Shown here in pieces: positions 1 to 4,811 of a stretch of 5,549 nt of DNA (position 1 is its first letter; the number at the start of each line of letters is the position of its first letter). The stretch spans positions 36,640 to 42,188 of the forward strand of contig DLOT01000049.1 in the NCBI GenBank assembly GCA_002479715.1. Direction: 5' to 3'. The notes under the pieces were generated by a model that was given only the letters and a program-made list of their open reading frames with translations, did not search any database and was not told where the DNA came from. Made by a program: the position numbers and the translations under genes. The DNA is from Ruminococcus sp. UBA7477 (GTDB lineage Bacteria; Bacillota; Clostridia; Oscillospirales; Ruminococcaceae).

Positions 1-52
1 TCCATATCCCTCGCGGCAACGTTTGGTAATTTGTGCGTTGCCTCTCGCTCAT
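1..52 (-). CDS. Start of an unidentified gene, cut by the left window edge
   Basis: An ATG at 52-50 is preceded, after 7 nt, by AGAGGAGGAG (minus strand, 69-60), a near-ideal Shine-Dalgarno sequence. The frame stays open to the edge and reads MSERQRTNYQTLPRGIW. It is co-directional with the LCP gene, whose stop lies 121 nt upstream of this ATG. Seventeen residues are too few to assign a family. The basic start and the 'LPRGIW' word loosely resemble the N-terminal arm-binding region of some tyrosine recombinases, where an 'LPxGI' word is common, but this is a weak impression and not a call. A 7-bp inverted repeat (GGCAACG/CGTTGCC, 15-21 and 36-42) lies inside these codons. The gene could still be spurious; the case rests on the ribosome binding site and start codon. 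Confidence 0.5.
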   Translation of the reverse strand, partial: MSERQRTNYQTLPRGIW

Positions 53-59
53 TCCGCTG

Positions 60-69
60 CTCCTCCTCT
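60..69 (-). promoter_or_regulatory. Strong ribosome binding site of the left-edge gene
   Basis: The minus strand reads AGAGGAGGAG, with 7 nt between it and the ATG at 52. This site is the main reason to believe that the truncated reading frame is a real gene. It begins directly beside the 10-bp stem at 70-95, so that hairpin would sit immediately 5' of the site without covering it. Confidence 0.6.
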
Positions 70-95
70 CAAAACAAACGCAAGAGTTTGTTTTG
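70..95 (-). repeat. Perfect 10-bp inverted repeat next to the ribosome binding site
   Basis: The arms are CAAAACAAAC (70-79) and GTTTGTTTTG (86-95) around a 6-nt loop. In the minus-strand transcript this hairpin ends exactly where the AGAGGAGGAG ribosome binding site begins. Only 4 of the 10 pairs are G-C, and no U-run follows on the minus strand, so it is not a convincing terminator for the LCP gene. It may be an mRNA leader hairpin or a two-fold symmetric protein-binding site. On the plus strand it is followed by T-rich sequence, but no plus-strand gene is visible that would need a terminator there. Confidence 0.55.
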
Positions 96-101
96 TTTGG
101 C

Positions 102-126
102 TTTGTTTGACCCGCCGTCAAGCAAA
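102..126. repeat. Second stem-loop in the gap after the LCP gene
   Basis: The arms at 102-111 and 117-126 (TTTGTTTGAC and GTCAAGCAAA) flank a 5-nt CCGCC loop. Nine positions are Watson-Crick pairs. The tenth (106/122) is a U-G wobble in plus-strand RNA and an A-C mismatch in minus-strand RNA. Its core resembles a sequence in the 3294-3310 gap. No U-run follows on the minus strand, so I do not call it a terminator. Its role is unknown. Confidence 0.4.
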
Positions 127-173
127 AGTATCTAACTAGTTTTTACTTTAAAGAGGCGGCAACAGGTGCAGCT

Positions 174-1190
174 TTAAACTTCAGAATACAGCTTGTCCTC
201 AAGCTCGGCGATGTTGACATCAAAGTTAATATTCAGAACCGACTGTCCATCGGGCGAAGTTCCGCCGGAGTAGCCGCCGTCGATCGGTATACGCAGTTCT
301 TCGACATCAAAGCTCATGAAATATATCATCTGCAACGACAGCTTATACATCTCGCCCTTTGTCAGGTTTGTCTGAAGGCTCGACGCGCAGGTCGAGGCAA
401 AATCGCCAAGCTCTGATAAGCCCAGCCCTTTGGCTTTTTTGATGATTTTCTTCATTACCTCACGCTGCCGCTCGGTACGCTTAAAATCCGCATTGCCGAC
501 ATATCTCAGTCTTGCATATGCAAGCGCCTGCTTACCGTTCATTGTGTATGTTCCGCCGCCGTTCAGAAAGTCGGTGGTTTCGGGCAGACCGTTAAGCCTG
601 TTAAGCTCTCTGATAGCGCCCTCCATGCCCTTAGCCTCATCGCCGCTGACGGTTATCTCGACGCCCCCGACAGCGTCAACGATCTTTGAGAAGCTCTCGA
701 AGTCCACAAAAACATAGTCGTCTATCTCAACGCAGAAATTGCGTTCGAGCGTATCCATCAAAAGCTCCGGTCCGCCCCAGCGGTAAGCAGCGTTTAGCTT
801 GCTCCATTTCTTTCCGGGGATATCGACATAGCAGTCGCGCATAAATGACGTCAGCGTGATCTTTTTCGTCTTAAAGTTGACCGACACCATCATAACGACG
901 TCAGACCTTCCGACGTCATCGGCCGAACGGGTGTCCGTGCCGATAATGAGAATATTGCGAACGCTCTTGCTACTCATAAGCTCGGCGTCCTGTTCTATTC
1001 GTTCGCCGTCCTCAACAGTTTCGACCATATTTATATAATGCATGGCGACCGCCGAGTAAACGCCAAAAATCAGCACAGCTGTCACAAGAAAAACTGTCAG
1101 CAGCAGCCTGATCGGATGCCGTTTTCTTCGTTTTGAGGGTGTCTGTCTCTCGGGGATCTCATCAAGTTCAAGCTCGTCGTAATCCTTCAT
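174..1190 (-). CDS. LytR-CpsA-Psr (LCP) family cell-wall glycopolymer transferase
   Basis: LCP proteins are membrane-anchored enzymes that move undecaprenyl-pyrophosphate-linked glycopolymers (teichoic acid, capsule or other wall polysaccharide) onto peptidoglycan outside the membrane. The 338-residue product starts with an acidic then basic cytoplasmic tail (SKRRKRHPIR), followed by one membrane helix at about residues 29-53 and an extracellular LCP domain from about 78. Family motifs appear in order: ILIIGTDTR (80-88), GRSD (94-97), FMRDCYVDIPG (116-126), KLNAAY (131-136), a VDAVGGVEI stretch near 171-179, and ARLRY...DFKRTERQR (226-243). These supply the Asp and Arg residues expected for pyrophosphate and metal binding. 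There is no separate C-terminal domain. I chose the ATG at 1190 because AAAGGA lies 9 nt upstream. An in-frame ATG at 1208 adds six residues but has only a weak AGG three bases before it. The gene has its own promoter at 1249-1277 and is probably independent of the transporter operon. Family assignment is secure; the polymer it transfers cannot be told. Confidence 0.93.
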   Translation of the reverse strand: MKDYDELELDEIPERQTPSKRRKRHPIRLLLTVFLVTAVLIFGVYSAVAMHYINMVETVEDGERIEQDAELMSSKSVRNILIIGTDTRSADDVGRSDVVMMVSVNFKTKKITLTSFMRDCYVDIPGKKWSKLNAAYRWGGPELLMDTLERNFCVEIDDYVFVDFESFSKIVDAVGGVEITVSGDEAKGMEGAIRELNRLNGLPETTDFLNGGGTYTMNGKQALAYARLRYVGNADFKRTERQREVMKKIIKKAKGLGLSELGDFASTCASSLQTNLTKGEMYKLSLQMIYFMSFDVEELRIPIDGGYSGGTSPDGQSVLNINFDVNIAELEDKLYSEV

Positions 1191-1248
1191 ATCTGCATTT
1201 CCTTTCATTTGCCTATTTCTCTATCTCTTATGGTATCGCTGTATGTCT

Positions 1249-1277
1249 ATTATATTCTCGGAGAGATGATTTGTCAA
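1249..1277 (-). promoter_or_regulatory. Sigma-A promoter of the LCP gene, both hexamers perfect
   Basis: The minus strand reads TTGACA (1277-1272), a 17-nt spacer, then TATAAT (1254-1249), the exact vegetative sigma-factor consensus with ideal spacing. Transcription would start near 1242, giving a leader of about 50 nt before the ATG at 1190. The -35 box begins four bases after the U-run of the upstream terminator, so the promoter restarts transcription right after the transporter operon ends. I see no clear operator symmetry over it, which suggests fairly strong constitutive expression (inference). Confidence 0.88.
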
Positions 1278-1281
1278 CACG

Positions 1282-1311
1282 AAAAAAGGCTCCCCGCCGA
1301 AGCGAGGAGTC
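1282..1311 (-). terminator. Intrinsic terminator of the sugar-transporter operon
   Basis: On the minus strand an 8-bp stem (CTCCTCGC/GCGGGGAG, 1309-1302 and 1297-1290) closes a TTCG tetraloop with the very stable C(UUCG)G arrangement and is followed by CC and six T residues (1287-1282). The 1294/1305 pair is a G-U wobble in minus-strand RNA but an A-C mismatch in plus-strand RNA, and the only U-run is on the minus side, so it acts in the minus direction. It begins 19 nt after the MalG-type permease stop codon. Confidence 0.92.
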
Positions 1312-1330
1312 TTTAATAATGCAGTTAGGA

Positions 1331-2254
1331 TTACTCCTTTACACCACCGAGAGCAACGCCCGCGATGATATACTTGGAAAGCAGCAAGTAGAACACAACC
1401 AGAGGTGCTGCGGAAAGTGTAAGTCCGAAATAGATAGCACCAAACTCTGTTGAGTACTTGTTACCGTTCAGCTTGGCAACGAGCTGCGGAACAGTCTGCT
1501 TATCGAGGTCATCGAGCAAGATACTCGGGAGCAGGTAGTTGTTCCACGCTGTAACCATAGCGAAGATAGCCATAGTAGCTATACCGGGCATGAGGATCGG
1601 CAAAACGAGGCGGTTGAAAATACCGAACTCGCTCGCTCCGTCGATACGTCCCGCTTCGACCATTTCCTTGGACAAAGCAGAGGACATATACTGCCTCAGG
1701 AAGAATACCGTACTCGGTGCAGCAATAGCCGGAACGATGAGCGGGATAAAGCTGTTTGTCAGTCCCCACTTATACATCATTTCGATGAAGCTGATGATAG
1801 TAACCTGTGACGGTATCATCTGGATAGCCATAATGAAGCCGTAGAGCGGCTTGTTGAGTTTGAAGTTATAGATTGCAAAGCCGTAAGCCGTCAAAGCCGA
1901 GAAGTAAACCTGAAGAAGTGTAGCGCCGGCGGCAATGAGGAACGAGTTACGGAAGCCTGTTAGGAAAGGAAGATGCAAAACGCCGTCTTTCAACAGATAT
2001 TTTGCATTTTCAATGAAGTGCTTGGACGGAAGCAGTGAAACTGCAAGAGAATTCTTAATGTCGGGAGCCCAGTCCAATCTTGCCGCATTGATCTCAAATC
2101 TCGACTTGGAAGCGTTGAATACCATTATTACGAACGGCATCAGTGCCATAACGGTAAGAAGGATACATACTATGTAAACGAGGATCTTAACGGCGAGTAT
2201 ACGAGCGTGATAACCGCCCTTCATGCCCTGTCCGGCCTGACCGTAATTAGCCAT
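1331..2254 (-). CDS. Carbohydrate ABC transporter permease, MalG type (CUT1)
   Basis: This is an inner channel subunit of a binding-protein-dependent sugar importer; it pairs with the MalF-type permease encoded just upstream. The 307-residue length is normal for the family. A first membrane helix lies at about 22-46, followed by an extracytoplasmic segment with polar and aromatic residues and then five more hydrophobic stretches (about 102-128, 136-158, 167-188, 222-245 and 276-299). The cytoplasmic EAA loop, which docks onto the ATPase, is intact at about 200-219 (EAGRIDGASEFGIFNRLVLP, with the expected Gly and final Pro). The C-terminus IIAGVALGGVKE matches the usual MalG-type ending. The ATG overlaps the upstream stop by one base (TAATG), and its ribosome binding site lies inside the previous gene, so translation is probably coupled. 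A terminator follows, and no ATPase or hydrolase gene comes after it. Family is certain; substrate is unknown. Confidence 0.95.
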   Translation of the reverse strand: MANYGQAGQGMKGGYHARILAVKILVYIVCILLTVMALMPFVIMVFNASKSRFEINAARLDWAPDIKNSLAVSLLPSKHFIENAKYLLKDGVLHLPFLTGFRNSFLIAAGATLLQVYFSALTAYGFAIYNFKLNKPLYGFIMAIQMIPSQVTIISFIEMMYKWGLTNSFIPLIVPAIAAPSTVFFLRQYMSSALSKEMVEAGRIDGASEFGIFNRLVLPILMPGIATMAIFAMVTAWNNYLLPSILLDDLDKQTVPQLVAKLNGNKYSTEFGAIYFGLTLSAAPLVVFYLLLSKYIIAGVALGGVKE

Positions 2255-3246
2255 TAATAATCTCCTCCTTCCATAGCAGCCTGCTTAGCGCGCTTCTTTT
2301 CAAGACGCTTTGCCTTAGCCTCCGAGTGGTCACCCATAATGTAGAACAGAATAAGGCTGCACACAGCGGTCGTGGCAAACAGCAATACGGAAGCAGCGCA
2401 GGCCTTGCCGACCTGAAATTGACCGGTATATGCAAGTTTCTTGATATACATAACAAGAGTCGTTACGTCACGGGAGAATGCCGCATGGTTATCGCCCTCT
2501 GCAAACATATTCGGAACGTCGAACATCTGCCAGCCGCCGATAAGGGAGGTTACCAGAGAGTAGAGCAGGATAGGCTTAACAAGGGGCATTGTAATCTTCC
2601 AGAAGCTCTGCCAGCCCGACGCACCGTCGATGGAAGCTGCTTCAAAGAAGGACGGGTTGATACCCATAATGCCGGCTATGAGAACGATCATAGTCTGGCC
2701 GTACCACATCCAGAAGTTAATGAACGCAACGATTCCGCGTCCGAACCATTCACTGTTAATCGCATAACGCTCGTCCTTAACATATCCGATGGATACGCAG
2801 ATATTGTGAATAAATCCGTTAGACCTGATAAATGCAAGGAACAGGATACCGATCGTTGCTGCCGTCATGATATTAGGCATATAGAAGACAACCTTAAAGA
2901 AGCCCTGACCCTTAACTCTGATTTTCTCGTTGGTGAACCAGCTTGCGAGAAGCAACGCAATGAGGATCTGAGGAATGAAGCCCATGATCCACATTACCGG
3001 GGTGTTATAATACGCTTCTTTGAAAAACTTATCTTCAAGAACGGCCTTAAACTGATCAAGGCCGACAAAATCAAAGTTCTGATTTGGATCCATGTACCAT
3101 GCTTTTGCATTTGTTAAGGAATATCGGATTGTGTTAATCAGCGGGGTTAATTGAAAAATCAGATAAGTGATAAAGAACGGAGCTATAAATATATAGCCAA
3201 AATAGTTCTTTTCAAGCTTAGCCCTGGTTTTGAATGATGATGCCAT
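2254..3246 (-). CDS. Carbohydrate ABC transporter permease, MalF type (CUT1)
   Basis: This is the first membrane subunit of the sugar importer. The 330-residue protein has six likely membrane helices (about 17-38, 84-104, 117-140, 171-192, 224-242 and 283-304) and no large extra extracytoplasmic domain as in E. coli MalF, as is usual for Gram-positive CUT1 permeases. The EAA loop is intact at about 202-221 (EAASIDGASGWQSFWKITMP). The tail from about 308 is rich in Lys, Arg and Ala (AKAKRLEKKRAKQAAMEGGDY) and should be cytoplasmic. The last codons, for MEGGDY, also contain the ribosome binding site of the next gene. The start is supported by AGGAG at 3259-3255, 8 nt before the ATG. A 97-nt gap that can form a stem-loop separates it from the binding-protein gene. 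The family is clear from the topology and EAA motif; the transported sugar is not. Confidence 0.95.
   Translation of the reverse strand: MASSFKTRAKLEKNYFGYIFIAPFFITYLIFQLTPLINTIRYSLTNAKAWYMDPNQNFDFVGLDQFKAVLEDKFFKEAYYNTPVMWIMGFIPQILIALLLASWFTNEKIRVKGQGFFKVVFYMPNIMTAATIGILFLAFIRSNGFIHNICVSIGYVKDERYAINSEWFGRGIVAFINFWMWYGQTMIVLIAGIMGINPSFFEAASIDGASGWQSFWKITMPLVKPILLYSLVTSLIGGWQMFDVPNMFAEGDNHAAFSRDVTTLVMYIKKLAYTGQFQVGKACAASVLLFATTAVCSLILFYIMGDHSEAKAKRLEKKRAKQAAMEGGDY
2263..2270 (-). promoter_or_regulatory. Ribosome binding site of the MalG-type gene, inside the MalF-type gene
   Basis: The minus strand reads AAGGAGGA, 8 nt before the ATG at 2254. The same bases encode the Glu-Gly-Gly near the end of the upstream permease. 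Together with the TAATG stop/start overlap, this supports coupled translation and near-equal production of the two channel subunits, which form a 1:1 pair in this family. Confidence 0.85.
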
Positions 3247-3254
3247 ATTTCACA

Positions 3255-3259
3255 CTCCT
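3255..3259 (-). promoter_or_regulatory. Ribosome binding site of the MalF-type permease
   Basis: AGGAG on the minus strand lies 8 nt before the ATG at 3246. It is weaker than the AAGGAGGAA in front of the binding-protein gene, in line with the usual excess of binding protein over permease. Confidence 0.75.
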
Positions 3260-3275
3260 ACCTTACTTGATATGA

Positions 3276-3314
3276 AAACAAAGACGCCAGGGCTTAACCC
3301 ACCCGTCAAGGTTT
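3276..3314 (-). repeat. Segmented stem-loop between the binding-protein and permease genes
   Basis: The minus-strand RNA can fold symmetrically into AAAC/GTTT, a 3x3 internal loop, GACG/CGTC, a second 3x3 internal loop, then GGGT/GCCC around a TAA loop. All three helices share one centre of symmetry. The innermost pair is a G-U wobble only in minus-strand RNA, which matches the direction of transcription. A T-rich stretch (TTTGTTTTC) overlaps and follows its 3' arm. It may be a stabilising 3' structure for the binding-protein mRNA or a leaky terminator that lowers permease expression; both are known ways to make more binding protein than permease. It is weak for a full terminator because the stem is interrupted. 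Confidence 0.5.
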
Positions 3315-3343
3315 CCGTGTTTGTTTAGTGATTAGGTGAAAGA

Positions 3344-4756
3344 TTATTCAACAGTGAAGCCTGCGGAAGCAGCAGCATCTTCGATATCCTGGAGAACATC
3401 CTCGAGAGAAGTTCCGCCAACGAATGCAACTGTAGCGTCGTCAAGAGCAGTGTTGAATGTATCATCGTACTGGCTGCAAGTCTTAACATTGATCTTGTCA
3501 GCAGCATCCTTCAGAAGCACGTAGTGATCCTGACCGGCAAGGAACTTGTAAGTCGAGCTGTTTGTGTCAGATGTAAGCTTCGCAGCAACAGTCTTCTTGG
3601 ACGGGAAGTCACCTGTCTGCTTCATGTAAGCTTCCATAGAAGCATCGTTTACGCAGAAGTAGCTGATAACAGCTGCAACAGCCTCAGATGTGCCTCTGCT
3701 TACAGCCTGCTTCGAGCCAAACCACCATGTGCCGCCCCAGAAGTAGCCAGCCGGTCCGGGGATAAGACCCCACTTACCGAATGTTCCGTTGCCGTCAACA
3801 TAGTCGGCTTCAGCTGCCTGCGGGTTACCATCCTTGTCAGCTTCACCGGTCTTGGTAAGTACGCAGTTAGGCTTGATCGTGTAGTGGAGGTACCATGTGC
3901 ATCCGAAGTAGCAGAATACGTTGGATGTGCCGTTCATTCCGTTGTACCAGTTAGGAGTCCACTGTGTCTTATCAACATAGTTGGTCGCCTTTGAATCAGC
4001 AAGTCTCTTTGTCAGCTCGAGGTACTGTGTAACTGTCGCTGTATCGCAGTAGTACTTGCCATCCTGAACCCAAGCGCCGTCACGGTTGTTCATGAAGCAT
4101 CTCTTGAGCTCATCGATACCGGAGATCATGTAGTAGCCCTTGTCTACCATCTTGCCGGCTGTCTCTTCAAACTTTGTCCAGTCGCTCATAGCCTTCTGAA
4201 CTTCCTCAGGTTCGCCGGAACCGAGAACTTCTTCAGCAATGTCTCTTCTGTAAAGAACAGCGCCTGCTGCAGCCTGGTGAGAAACGCCCTTACGAACGCC
4301 GTCAACAGATGTGAAGTCGAGAACGTAGGTGTAGTAATCAGACTCGTTCAGAGTGATGCCGAGGTCAGCCAGAGAAGCTGTGTTCTCGTAAGCAGCAAAC
4401 TGCTGTGCATAGTCAGCGTCAGCAAGGAACAGGTCAGGAGCATCAGCATCGGAAGACAGAGCAGAAGCTACCTTCTGGATGTAGTTAGAAGCTGTAGCCT
4501 CGAGAACGATGTCGAAGTCATACTTGTCAACGATTGCCTTGTTAGCCTCATCCTTCTTGAAGATGTCGAGCATGGTCTGTGTTTCTTCTGTGAATGTGTA
4601 AACCTTAACGGTCTTCTTGTCGCCGTTGCTGCCGGAATTATCTCCGCTGTTTCCGGAGCCTGACGAGCTGCTGTCATCGCCGCCGCAAGCAGCCATCATA
4701 GATGCAGCCATGGCGAGCGCGAGTGTTCCGCAAAGAACTCTCTTCAGTTTGTTCAT
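3344..4756 (-). CDS. Extracellular sugar-binding lipoprotein of a CUT1 ABC transporter
   Basis: This is the family 1 solute-binding protein that captures the sugar outside the membrane and hands it to the two permeases encoded downstream. The 470-residue precursor has a lipoprotein signal peptide: MNKLKRVL, a hydrophobic stretch to about 21, and the lipobox MAAC with the lipidated Cys at 24. A flexible Ser/Gly/Asn/Asp linker follows (about 25-46). The mature fold starts at KTVKVYTF (48-55). An aromatic-rich stretch WGLIPGPAGYFWGGTWWFGSKQ (329-350) fits the family region that lines the sugar site, where tryptophans stack on sugar rings. The C-terminus (FVGGTSLEDVLQDIEDAAASAG, 445-466) resembles the usual family ending. 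The mature chain has seven Cys besides the lipid Cys, which is many for an exported protein. AAGGAGGAA (4772-4764) precedes the ATG by 7 nt. The LacI-type gene upstream suggests sugar-responsive control. Lipoprotein and family calls are firm; the ligand (perhaps an oligosaccharide) is inference. Confidence 0.93.
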   Translation of the reverse strand: MNKLKRVLCGTLALAMAASMMAACGGDDSSSSGSGNSGDNSGSNGDKKTVKVYTFTEETQTMLDIFKKDEANKAIVDKYDFDIVLEATASNYIQKVASALSSDADAPDLFLADADYAQQFAAYENTASLADLGITLNESDYYTYVLDFTSVDGVRKGVSHQAAAGAVLYRRDIAEEVLGSGEPEEVQKAMSDWTKFEETAGKMVDKGYYMISGIDELKRCFMNNRDGAWVQDGKYYCDTATVTQYLELTKRLADSKATNYVDKTQWTPNWYNGMNGTSNVFCYFGCTWYLHYTIKPNCVLTKTGEADKDGNPQAAEADYVDGNGTFGKWGLIPGPAGYFWGGTWWFGSKQAVSRGTSEAVAAVISYFCVNDASMEAYMKQTGDFPSKKTVAAKLTSDTNSSTYKFLAGQDHYVLLKDAADKINVKTCSQYDDTFNTALDDATVAFVGGTSLEDVLQDIEDAAASAGFTVE

Positions 4757-4763
4757 TGAAATC

Positions 4764-4772
4764 TTCCTCCTT
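4764..4772 (-). promoter_or_regulatory. Strong ribosome binding site of the binding-protein gene
   Basis: The minus strand reads AAGGAGGAA, 7 nt before the ATG at 4756. It is the strongest ribosome binding site of the transporter genes after the one at 2263-2270 and fits the high expression expected of a binding protein. Confidence 0.85.
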
Positions 4773-4781
4773 AAAATGTGT

Positions 4782-4806
4782 GCATTAGTACAATTACTAT
4801 TAATGC
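4782..4806. promoter_or_regulatory. Imperfect palindrome between the regulator and binding-protein genes (possible operator)
   Basis: A 25-nt near-palindrome is centred on 4794. The outer arms GCATTA (4782-4787) and TAATGC (4801-4806) match perfectly, and 9 of the 12 paired positions agree overall. A second, offset symmetry (TAGTA at 4786-4790 and TACTA at 4795-4799) lies inside it. It starts 5 nt after the LacI-type gene stop and ends 9 nt before the ribosome binding site of the transporter gene, a plausible place for an operator or a processed mRNA hairpin. It lacks the central CG typical of LacI/GalR operators, and no good promoter hexamer pair overlaps it, so the operator role is only a suggestion. 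Confidence 0.35.
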
Positions 4807-4811
4807 CAACT

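Noticed and set aside
70..109. Plus-strand intrinsic terminator (10-bp stem followed by T-rich sequence)
   Set aside because: The stem has only four G-C pairs, the T-rich part is interrupted by G residues, and no plus-strand gene is seen ending here.
53..173. Intrinsic terminator after the LCP gene on the minus strand
   Set aside because: Neither stem-loop in this gap is followed by a U-run in the minus direction, so the LCP transcript may continue into the left-edge gene.
1133..1453. Plus-strand open frame running across the terminator and LCP promoter
   Set aside because: It overlaps two well-supported minus-strand genes plus a terminator and promoter, and its product has no family features.
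2326..3117. Long open frame on the plus strand (263 codons) opposite the MalF-type permease
   Set aside because: It starts with a non-ATG codon without a ribosome binding site, has no recognisable domain, and lies entirely antisense to a clear permease with intact EAA motif and membrane helices. It is a reading-frame shadow.
3524..3994. Plus-strand open frame of 156 codons opposite the binding-protein gene
   Set aside because: It is antisense to a clear lipoprotein gene, has no recognisable family features and no convincing ribosome binding site. The similar frame at 4277-4663 is rejected for the same reason.
4757..4811. A separate promoter for the binding-protein gene (TTGGCA as -35)
   Set aside because: At 16-18 nt spacing the candidate -10 boxes (TAATGC, AATGCA) match the consensus poorly, and the better ACTAAT is only 14 nt away. 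The operon promoter more likely lies upstream of the regulator gene, outside the window.
3247..4811. A catabolite-control (cre) site or classic CG-centred LacI operator in the gaps around the binding-protein gene
   Set aside because: I scanned both gaps for the TGNAANCGNTNNCA pattern and found no acceptable match.
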